64,000 nt of DNA from Palsa-506 sp963709075 (GTDB lineage: Bacteria; Actinomycetota; Actinomycetes; Streptosporangiales; Streptosporangiaceae), in NCBI GenBank assembly GCA_963709075.1, contig CAVPUY010000006.1:75793-139792 (forward strand), written 5' to 3'. The translations under genes were made by a program, and so were the position numbers. Below the pieces are notes generated by a model that saw only the letters and a list, made by a program, of their open reading frames with translations, was not told the DNA's origin and did no database searches. Of the stretch, positions 9,021 to 16,630 are shown piece after piece (positions within the stretch are counted from its first letter, which is position 1; each line of letters begins with the position of its first letter).

Positions 9021-9844
9021 ACCGCCTCCGCGATCGAGTTGGTCAGCAGGACCGCCGAGGCAAAGGACCGGTAGACCGACAGCAGGTCGTCACCTTCGAT
9101 CCGCAATTCCCTCGGGCCTACCCGGTCTACCCCGCGCACCCAGGTGGCCGCCTCGGCGATGTCGGTATTACGGACCGAGATATCCATGGCGAGCGGCGTC
9201 GCGAATGGCGGTGGCCCTGCCGCCGCAGCGCCCGACACGGCCTGCTCGGCGGCCTCCCTGATCAGCTGACAGGCGCGGGCGGGATGCAGGCTGTGCGCCG
9301 CAAGCCGGCTGACATGCTCCTTCACCACGGCGGCGCGCACCCCGGGGATGAGCGCCGCGGTCTCCTCGCACGCGCACCGGTCGCCGGTCACCAGCACTAC
9401 CGGCACCCCGTAGTGCGCGGCCACCAGCGCATTGATGCCCGCCTCCCCGGTGACGGTGCCGTTGATCCTGGCTTCGGTGATCGCCCGGGGATTGTAGGTG
9501 TGCGACAGCCCGGCTGGGGCGCCGACCGAGCCGTGATAAGAGACGAACAGCACGGCGTCGAAGGTCGAGTCGAGGCCCTGCATCATGTACAGCGGCTTGT
9601 GGCTGCCGGAGATGTAGGAGGCCTCTCCGGCGATGGCCCAAGGCGGCAGGTTGCGCATCTGGTAATGCGAGTCGTTGACCACGATCTCGGTGGCGCCGCC
9701 GGCCACGGCGCCCTCGATCGCGGCGTTGACCTCGTCCAGCAGCAGGCGGCGGCCCGCATCCGCCTGCGGACCGTCGCCGACGCACTGCTCCCAGGCGACG
9801 ACGCCGGCCGTGCCCTCCATGTCGCTGGAAAGGAAGATCTTCAT
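9017..9844 (-). CDS. M55-family D-aminopeptidase (DppA-like)
   Basis: A 275-aa zinc aminopeptidase of the M55 family, whose best known member is Bacillus DppA, a D-amino-acid aminopeptidase encoded with a dipeptide transporter. Visible family motifs are the N-terminal SSDMEGTAG (metal ligands D8 and E10), VNDSHYQMRN with the ligand His, and VSYHGSVG with a further His. The later segments TVTGEAGINA and VTGDRCACEET are also family-like. The start ATG overlaps the TGA of the Ntn-hydrolase gene (ATGA). The location inside a dpp-like transporter operon matches the Bacillus arrangement and supports a role in trimming imported D-residue peptides, for example peptidoglycan fragments. That substrate is inferred. 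Confidence 0.88.
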   Translation of the reverse strand: MKIFLSSDMEGTAGVVAWEQCVGDGPQADAGRRLLLDEVNAAIEGAVAGGATEIVVNDSHYQMRNLPPWAIAGEASYISGSHKPLYMMQGLDSTFDAVLFVSYHGSVGAPAGLSHTYNPRAITEARINGTVTGEAGINALVAAHYGVPVVLVTGDRCACEETAALIPGVRAAVVKEHVSRLAAHSLHPARACQLIREAAEQAVSGAAAAGPPPFATPLAMDISVRNTDIAEAATWVRGVDRVGPRELRIEGDDLLSVYRSFASAVLLTNSIAEAV

Positions 9845-10768
9845 ATTTGCCCTCTCTGCGCGATGCGGAAGTCATGATCGCTGGCAGTCATCACGCCGTA
9901 GGTCGCCCCGGCCCTGGTGGACGCCCCGCCGTGGCGGCCGTCGGGGGTCAGGCAGAGCGCCTGCAAGCGGGGCGCGGAACTCGTCGGGCAGCGCCAGGGT
10001 CTCGGCCAGTGCCTCGGCGCAGGCCTTCGCCGGGTCATGCCCGGCAGCCAGGCCAAGCAGCACCGACCGCGCGGTGTTGCCGCGGATGGCGAGCTCGCCG
10101 CGGCCGGTGCAGGCGGCGCCGCCGATTGAGTTGTCGCAGTAGTTCCCTGCTCCGATCAGTGCCGAGTCGCCCACCCGGCCGGGGTATTTCCACGGGTAGC
10201 CGCTCGTGCTCACGCCGACCGCGAGGTTGCCGGCCGAGTCCAGGCCGATCACGTTGACCGTGCCCCACGGGCCATCCGGCGGCGCCATCGCCTTCAGCCG
10301 GTCGAGCACCTGCCGCCGGTAAACCAGCTCACCCGCTCCGTGCGTGCCCTCGGCCCGCTGCAGGCCTGCCGGGCTGAGGCCGTCGCGCCACAGCCGGCGC
10401 GCCTCGTCGGTCAGCGTCTCGCCGCGCTCGATGCCGACTTCGTCGGCGAACCGCTCGGCGCCTGCCCCGACCAGCAGCAAGTGCTGCGGGAGCTGCTCGC
10501 AGACGGCCCGCGCGATGGAGATCGGATGCGGGAATCCGCTGACCGCGGCGACCGCGCCGGCCCGGCGGGTGGCGCCGTCCATGATCGAGGCGTCCAGCTC
10601 CACCTCGCCGAGCAGGTTCGGCATGCCGCCGACACCGACGAAATGGTCGCCCTCGTTGGACTCCACGACCCGGATGGCGGCCTCTACGGCGTCCATGGCG
10701 CTGGCCCCGCCGCGGAGCAGGGTGATACCGGCGGCGAGGCCTACTTCACCGCGTTCACTTGCGATCAT
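9841..10768 (-). CDS. Glycosylasparaginase/isoaspartyl-peptidase family Ntn hydrolase, one frame break
   Basis: N-terminal-nucleophile hydrolase of the T2 family (glycosylasparaginase-like), which cleaves Asn-linked amides. The precursor would be about 310 aa. Conserved segments are GGASAMDAVEAAIRVVE, GEVELDASIMDG and GAVAAVSGFPHPISIA. The autocleavage region is GTVNVIGLD, with the likely nucleophile T170 counted from the ATG at 10768. Next come STSGYPWKYPGRVGDS and the GNYCDNSIGGAACTGRGE loop. Frame continuity breaks near 9972. The true end is LQALCLTPDGRHGGAST followed by a TGA at 9841 that overlaps the dppA-like ATG. The start is uncertain. A codon ATC at 10783, eight bases after AGGAGG, would give a more typical N-terminus (AEPVMIASERG), so an original ATG there may have been lost. 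Confidence 0.82.
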
Positions 10769-10859
10769 GACTGGCTCGGCGATGGCGAATCCCTCCTCGG
10801 CACGTGCGGCGGCCGCGGTCGAGTCCGCTGCCCCGGCAGTTGTGGGTCCCGGCCGCTGC

Positions 10860-11993
10860 CTAGTCGGCGGCTCCGGTGACGGATGAGCTGGCCGGGTCGG
10901 CCGCGCCCGCCACGCCCGCCGCGCCCGACGCCCCCGCCGTGCCAGCGGCCTGGAAGGCGAAATGGCAGGCTGCGCTGTGCGCCGCGTCGCCCGCCGAGAC
11001 CAGCAGCGCCGGGTCCTCTTGCTCGCAGCGCTGCTGCGCGATCGGGCAGCGGGTGCGGAACCGGCATCCTGCCGGGATCCGCAGCGGGCTCGGCGGGTCG
11101 CCGGCAATCGCGGGCGCGCCCTCGTCACCCGCAGTGCTCATCTTCGGGATGGCCGCGAGCAGGCCCACGGTGTAGGGGTGCTGCGGGTTGCTGAACAGCG
11201 TCTCGGTGGGCGCCACCTCGATGATCCGGCCCAGGTACATGACCGCCACCCGGTCGCAGAGGTGCCGGACCACGGCGAGGTTGTGCGAGATGAGCATCAG
11301 GGTCAGGCCGAGCTCGGCCCGCAGGTCCCGCAGCAGGTTGAGGATGGTCGCCTGGACGCTGACATCGAGCGCGGACACCGGCTCGTCGGCGACCAGGATG
11401 TCCGGGCGCAGCGCCAGCGCCCGGGCGATCGCGACCCGCTGCCGCTGGCCGCCGGAGAACTGCCGGGGATAGGCGCTCAGCGCCTCGTCGTCCAGCCCGA
11501 CCAGGCCGAGCAGTTCCCGGCTGAACGACTTCACCTCGCCGCGAGGCACGATGTGGTGCACCCGGAGCAGCTCGGCCAGCATGCCGCCGACGGTCAGCCG
11601 CGGGTTCAGCGACGAGTAGGGATCCTGGAAGACCATCTGGATCCGGCGCTGGTCCGCGTGCTTGCGGCGGGCCGGCAGCACCCGCCCGTCGAACCGGATC
11701 TCGCCCCTGGCGATCGGGGAAAGGCCGGTGAGCGCCCGGGCCAGCGTCGACTTGCCCGACCCGGACTCGCCGACCAGGGCCAGGGCCTCCCCGCGCCTGA
11801 TCTCCAGGTCGACGCCGTCGACCGCGTGGAGCACCCTGGCCTCATGGCGCATCCGGGAGCCGATCGAGGAGCCCACGGGGAAGGTGACGGCCAGGTCGCT
11901 GGCGGTCAGCAGCGGCCCTTGCTCCGGCTGCGGCGGGCGGCGGCGCGCGCGGCGGCCGTCACTGCGCTGCCCGTTCCGCTTCGAGCGCCTCAA
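10860..11993 (-). CDS. Oligopeptide/dipeptide ABC transporter ATP-binding protein (DppF-type)
   Basis: ATPase subunit of a peptide importer, 377 aa if the TTG at 11993 is used. Walker A is GESGSGKST, the Q-loop is VFQDPYSSLNPR, the signature is FSGGQRQR, Walker B is ILVADEP with ALDVSVQ, and the switch His is in LISHNLAVV. The C-terminal oligopeptide-transporter extension has GCRFRTRCP and further Cys residues. It ends in a Gly/Ala-rich low-complexity tail. The start is unresolved: TTG overlaps the apparent stop of the upstream gene, but the real frame of that gene ends at 11959 with a GTGA just there, which is out of this frame. The secure domain begins LLTASDLAVTFPVG near 11910. It works with the DppD-type ATPase encoded upstream. 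Confidence 0.87.
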   Translation of the reverse strand: MRRSKRNGQRSDGRRARRRPPQPEQGPLLTASDLAVTFPVGSSIGSRMRHEARVLHAVDGVDLEIRRGEALALVGESGSGKSTLARALTGLSPIARGEIRFDGRVLPARRKHADQRRIQMVFQDPYSSLNPRLTVGGMLAELLRVHHIVPRGEVKSFSRELLGLVGLDDEALSAYPRQFSGGQRQRVAIARALALRPDILVADEPVSALDVSVQATILNLLRDLRAELGLTLMLISHNLAVVRHLCDRVAVMYLGRIIEVAPTETLFSNPQHPYTVGLLAAIPKMSTAGDEGAPAIAGDPPSPLRIPAGCRFRTRCPIAQQRCEQEDPALLVSAGDAAHSAACHFAFQAAGTAGASGAAGVAGAADPASSSVTGAAD

Positions 11994-13009
11994 TGGTCCG
12001 CTCGTGATGCAGGCAGGCGGTGGCGCGCCCGCCGCCGAGCAGCTTGAGCGGCGGCTCGAGTCACCTGGCAGTCCTCCTCGGCGAACTTGCAGCGCGGGTG
12101 GAACCTGCAGCCCTCCGGCGGGGAGACGAGGCTCGGCGGCGACCCGGGAATGGGCACCAGTGATTCGCGGACGTTGTCGAAGTCCGGTGCGGAGCGGACC
12201 AGCCCGAGGGTGTACGGGTGGCGCGGATCGCTCAGGACCTCGCGCACCGGCCCGGTTTCGACCAGCCGCCCGCCGTACATGACGGCCACCTGCTGGCAGA
12301 TCTGAGCCACCACCGGCAGGTCGTGGGTGACGAAGATCAGGCTCACCCCGGTCTCACGGCATAGCCCGGCCAGCAGCCGCAGGATCTGGTCCTGGATCGT
12401 CACGTCCAGCGCGGTGGTCGGTTCGTCGCAGAGAATGATCTCCGGCTCGCAGGCCAGCGCGATCGCGATCATCACCCGCTGGCGCATGCCGCCGGAGAAT
12501 TCGTGCGGGTACGCGCGGAATCTCCGCTCCGGGTCCGGGATGCCGACCCGGCGCATCAGCTCAAGGGCCCGCTCCGCGGCCTTGCTGCGGCTGACGCCCA
12601 GGTGGACGAGCGGGCCCTCGGCGATCTGGGGGCCCACCCGCATCACCGGGTTGAGCGCACTCATCGGCTCCTGGAAGATCATCGACATCTTCGGGCCGCG
12701 GATGCGGTTGAGATCGGACTGGCGCAGCGGCACCAGGTCCTGGCCATCCAGCAGGACCTGGCCGGCGGTGACGCGTGCCTCCGGCGGCAGGACCCCGAGG
12801 ATGGCGCGAAGCGTCATGCTCTTGCCGGAGCCCGACTCCCCGACGATCCCGAGCGCATCGCCTCTGGCGACCTCGAACGACACCCCGTCCACCGCGCGTA
12901 CTAGTCCGCGCCGGCTGGTGATCTGCACGTGCAGGTCACGGACCTGGAGCATCGGCCCGGTCACGGCCGCACCGGTGCTGCCCGCAGCGGTCATGGCCCC
13001 GCCGGTCAC
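11959..13009 (-). CDS. Oligopeptide/dipeptide ABC transporter ATP-binding protein (DppD-type), C-terminal frame break
   Basis: Second ATPase of the peptide importer. The GTG at 13009 overlaps the permease stop (GTGA). Walker A is GESGSGKS, the Q-loop IFQEPMSALNP, the signature FSGGMRQR, Walker B IILCDEP with ALDVTIQ, and the switch His is in FVTHDLPVV. The C-terminal Cys cluster GCRFHPRCKF is followed by a frame break near 12062. In the uncorrected frame the protein ends at 11990. In the neighbouring frame it continues EPPLKLLGGGRATACLHHERT and reaches TGA at 11959, the expected DppD-type ending. The product would be about 349 aa. It sits between the DppC-type permease and the DppF-type ATPase and would couple ATP hydrolysis to peptide import. 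Confidence 0.87.
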
Positions 13010-13917
13010 GACTGGCCCGGCCGCAGCAGGTCAGCGAGCCCGTCGCCGATCAGCGACAGGCCGAGCCCGACGATGACGACGGCGAAGCCGGGAATGATGA
13101 CCAGCTGCCAGTGCGTGGACAGGAAGTTCTGCCCTTCGTTGATCATCGATCCCCACTCCGCCGTCGGCGGCGGGATGCCGAGGCCGAAGTAGCCGAGAGT
13201 GACGATCGCGAGGATGTCCTGCACGATGTCGGACATCGCGTAGATGATCGCCTGGCTGATCACGTTGGGCGTCAGGTGACGGCCCATGATGCGCAGGTTG
13301 GACAGGCCGCCGCCCTGCGCGGCCAGCACGTAGTCCTGCCGCTTGGCCACCAGGATCTCGGCCCGCACCAGCCGGGCGTAGGAGACCCAGCCGACGATCG
13401 TGATCGCGATGTAGATGCTCCGCTCGCCGGGACCGAGCACGAACACCAGCGCGATCAGGAGCACGTAGAACGGGAACGCGACCACCACGTCGACCAGCCG
13501 CATGATCACCAGTTCGGTCCAGCCGCCGAAGTACCCGGCCAGGCTGCCGAGGATGGTGCCCAGGCAGAACGGGAACAGCACCGCGATGAAGCCGACCCGC
13601 AGGTCTACCCGCGCGCCGTAGAGCAGCCGGGTAAAGACGTCCCGGCCCAGCTGATCGGTGCCCAGCAGGTGCTGCGCGCTCGGCCCCTGCAAGGTGGCAC
13701 TGAGGTTCTGCGCGATGGGGTTGTAGGGGGTGAGCAGCGGCGCGAAGATCGCGGACGCGAGGATGATGCCCGTGATCACCAGCCCGGCCATGAGCGCGGG
13801 CTGCCGGTACCACGTCGCGCGCCTCCGCGCGCCGCGCTCAGCGGGCAGCGGGGCAAGCTCAGTGACCGTGCCAGTGCCCGGCGCGAAGATCTGTCCGCCG
13901 ACCTCGGGATCGATCAT
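13006..13917 (-). CDS. Peptide ABC transporter permease (DppC-type)
   Basis: A 303-aa inner-membrane permease with the BPD_transp_1 fold. The ATG at 13917 forms a TGATG overlap with the corrected end of the DppB-type gene. An open frame runs on upstream to 14526, but it is the displaced frame of dppB rather than a real fusion. An N-terminal cytoplasmic stretch precedes the first helix (LMAGLVITGIILASAIFAPL). Then come the DppC hallmark NPIAQNLSATLQGPS and HLLGTDQLGRDVFTRLLYGAR. Five further hydrophobic segments follow, with the EAA-like loop QGGGLSNLRIMGRHLTPN. The end overlaps the DppD-type ATPase start (GTGA). The frame is intact. Confidence 0.9.
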   Translation of the reverse strand: MIDPEVGGQIFAPGTGTVTELAPLPAERGARRRATWYRQPALMAGLVITGIILASAIFAPLLTPYNPIAQNLSATLQGPSAQHLLGTDQLGRDVFTRLLYGARVDLRVGFIAVLFPFCLGTILGSLAGYFGGWTELVIMRLVDVVVAFPFYVLLIALVFVLGPGERSIYIAITIVGWVSYARLVRAEILVAKRQDYVLAAQGGGLSNLRIMGRHLTPNVISQAIIYAMSDIVQDILAIVTLGYFGLGIPPPTAEWGSMINEGQNFLSTHWQLVIIPGFAVVIVGLGLSLIGDGLADLLRPGQS

Positions 13918-14859
13918 CAGTCGAAGCTCACTCTCGGGTCGAGCGCCGCGTAGGCAATGTCGGCCAGCAGGTTCACCAGCACGACCAGGATGGCGAAGAC
14001 CAGCGTGACGCCTTGCACGACGGGAAAGTCCCGCTGGAAGATGGCGTTGATCATCAGCTGGCCGATGCCGGGGATGTCGAAGACGTTCTCGATGATGACC
14101 GTCCCGCCGATCAGGAACCCGATGTTGATGCCCAGCACGGTGATGGCCGGGATGACCGCGTTGCGCAGCACATGGCGGACGAAGAGCCGCCGGCTCGGCA
14201 CGCCCTTGGACCTGGCCGTGGTGATGTAGTCGGCGCCGAGGACGCTGAGCATGCCGGCCCGCAGGCTGCGGATGACCACCGGCGAGAGCGCGATCGCCAC
14301 GGTCAGGGCGGGCAGGAACATGTAGTAAAGGTGGCTGGTGAAGCTCGGTGCCGTATCCGCTGACCGGGAACCAGCCCAGGTTGATCGCGAAGATGATGAT
14401 GAGCAGGTACCCGATCAGGAACGCGGGCATCCCGAGCCCGACGAGCGGGACTGCCCGGACCACGTGGTCGCGGATGCCGTCCTTCTTGGTCGCGGCGATC
14501 ATCGACAGCGGCACGCTGATCAGCACCGCGATGATGGCGGCATAGATGATCAGCTACAAGGTCTTCGGCAGCGCCTGCAGGATGAGGGTGCGCGCTGGGA
14601 CCCCGTAGATCAGGCTCTGGCCCAGGTTGCCGTGCGCGAGCCGGTCAAGGAAGAGCCAGTACTGGCCGATCAGTGGCCGGTTCAGCCCCCACTCGCTGCG
14701 CAGCAAGGCGATCGAGTGGGGAGTCGCGTGGATGCCGAGGATCGTGAGCGCCGGGTCACCGGGGATCAGGTGGATCATGAAGAACACGACGATCGTGACG
14801 CCGACGGCTACTGGCACGAGCTGCAGCAGCCGCCGGCCCACGAATGACATCCGCCCCAC
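13917..14859 (-). pseudogene. Peptide ABC transporter permease (DppB-type), with amber codon and frame break
   Basis: First permease of the peptide importer, about 313 codons. The N-terminal part (GTG 14859, or ATG 14850) shows the family start RRLLQLVPVAVGVTIVVFF and the extracytoplasmic segment LIPGDPALTILG. Two lesions are seen. An in-frame TAG at 14554-14556 falls in QALPKTL-stop-LIIYAA, where family members commonly have Glu (GAG). A single-base frame break lies near 14340, after FPVSGYG. Past it the correct frame resumes as MFLPALTVAIALSPVVIRSL and GADYITTARSKG and ends DPRVSFD at 13917. Since the rest of the operon is otherwise conserved, sequence error is as likely as inactivation. 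If the lesions are real, the transporter lacks a permease. Confidence 0.8.
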
Positions 14860-14894
14860 GGGCGATCGTTACCTTCCGCGCGTTAGAGGCGCCG

Positions 14895-16474
14895 CTACTT
14901 GCTGAGCCAGACGTCTTCCATATGCATGTTGCCGAGCGGCGTCACGAAGAAGCCATGCACGTTGCTCGTGGTGGCGTACGGGTACGGCGAGTAGTAGAGG
15001 AAGGCCATGAACGCGTCCTTGGCCGACTGGGTCTGGATGAAGTTGTAGAGATTCTGGCGCGCCGTGGTGTTCAGCGTCTTCTCGGCCTGGTGCGTGTCCT
15101 TGACCACCTGGGGATTGTTGTAGCTGGTGAAGAACGACTTGGCACCGGAGTTCGGATCGACGGCGAAGGTGGCCAGCTCGTCCGGGTCGGGGATGTCCAT
15201 CGTCCAGAGCGTGAGTGACATGTCGTACTTCTGGGCCTGGAAGTTGGCGTTGGCCGTGTTCGGGTCGAGCTGCTGGATGTTGACCTTGATCCCGAGCGGC
15301 TTGAGCTCGGCCTGCATGATCGTGCTGATCGTCAGGTAGTCGGAGTTGCCCGCCGGGATCAGCAGGGTGGTGGAGAAGCCGTGCGGGACCGACGACTGCG
15401 CCATCTGCTGCTTCGCCTGGGCCAGGTTGAACTGATAGCCGGGAGTCGACGGGTCGTAGTACGGCACCTGGGGCGGGAACAGCGAGTTGGCAGGCTTGCC
15501 GTTACCGAACAGCACGGCCTTGACCAGCGCGTTCCTGTTGATGGCCAGCGAGATGGCCTTCCGCACGTGCACATCCTGGAACGGCTTGCGCAGCTCATTG
15601 AGGGCCAGGTAGTTGGTCTGGGTGGAGTTGAACAGGTACATGTTGACGCCCTGGGTCGCCTTCAGGCTGGCCACCGTGGACCAGGCCGGAGTCTGGTCGA
15701 TCTGCGCCTGGCCGCCCTTGAGCTGCAGCTGCCTGGTGTTGTCGTTCGGCACGTCGGTCCAGGTGACGCTGTTCAGGTACGGCTTGCCCTGCTGCCAGTA
15801 GTTCGGGTTCTTGACCAGCTTGAGCGCCGAGCCCTTGTGCCAGTAGTCCCACTTGAACGGGCCGGTGCCGATCGGGTGGGTGTAGAACTGGGCCTCGGTC
15901 TCGCCGCCGTAGTTGTTCGGCACGATCCCGTTGGCGAACAGCGAGAGGTCGGCGAGCAGTGGCGCCCACGGGTACTTGAGGTGGATGACGACGGTCTCCG
16001 GCGAGGGGTCCTGCACCGACTTGATGGCCGTGTCGAGGTAGGCCCAGCCCTTCGTCGCCTTGCGGTTCTGGTCGATGGAGAACTTCACGTCCGCGGACGT
16101 CATCGGCTTGCCGTTGGAGAACTTCACGCCGGGCCGGAGGGTGAACGTGTAGACCTTCTTGTTCGCCGAGACCTTGTAGCTGGTCGCGAGCCAGGGCATC
16201 ACGCCCTTGCCGTTGTTCGTCACCGTGTAGAGCGGCTGGAAGATCTGCTCGAGGATCCAGATCGAGTTGTTGTCGAAGATGGTGGTGGCGTTCATCGACT
16301 GCGCGTCCTGGACGGCCGCGAAGACGAGGTTGCCGCCGTGCACGGGGGCGCCGGCGCTGCCTCCGGTGCTGCCGGTCGATGATCCGCCCGACCCGCCTTG
16401 ACCCGCAGGCGGCCACCAGGACTACGGCGCCGAGTCGCGGTCAGCGCTTTCAGCGCATGAGTCCGATATATCAT
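14895..16474 (-). CDS. Peptide-binding lipoprotein of ABC transporter (SBP_bac_5), signal region frame-broken
   Basis: Extracytoplasmic solute-binding lipoprotein of family 5 (DppA/OppA-type binding protein) and first gene of the transporter operon. The mature part is continuous from about 16343: GGNLVFAAVQDAQSMN, GVKFSNGKPMTSADVKFSID, HPIGTGPFKWD and LNELRKPFQDVHVRKAISLAI are typical. The start ATG at 16474 has GGGAG seven bases upstream. From it the peptide reads MIYRTHALKALTATR, then, after breaks near 16428 and 16388, AVVLVAACG (lipobox VAAC) and a Gly/Ser-rich linker joining APVHGGNLVF. Both breaks are compatible with one missing base each. It delivers peptide-like ligands to the permeases encoded downstream. 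Confidence 0.86.
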
Positions 16475-16630
16475 GAAAGCTCCCATTTGGGGGTAATTCG
16501 GCCGGGGGCGTGGCCGGGGACAGGGCCAGAGCAAACCTTTGTCCCAGTCAATGTGGCGCTAACAGGCGTTTTGTAAATAGCGGACGTTAGCGTATAGCGC
16601 ACGCTTTTACAGTCTTGTAACATCCACGCC
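16475..16630. promoter_or_regulatory. Divergent promoter/operator region of the catabolic island
   Basis: This 156-bp spacer separates the minus-strand transporter operon from the plus-strand reductase-amidase gene, so it must hold both promoters. It is clearly less GC-rich than its surroundings. Two inverted repeats are visible. CGCTAAC at 16557-16563 pairs with GTTAGCG at 16586-16592. TTACA at 16607-16611 pairs with TGTAA at 16616-16620, close to the GTG at 16631. On the minus strand, TTGACT (16551-16546) could be a -35 element, but no clear -10 follows. Either repeat could be the operator of the LacI-type regulator encoded at 7085-8164. No canonical LacI palindrome with a central CG was found, so this is tentative. 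Confidence 0.4.

Noticed and set aside
13006..14526. An apparent 506-aa fusion of a DppB fragment with DppC.
   Set aside because: The N-terminal half becomes His/Arg/Pro-rich after 14340, and the correct DppB frame ends exactly at the DppC ATG (TGATG at 13917), so two genes are present.
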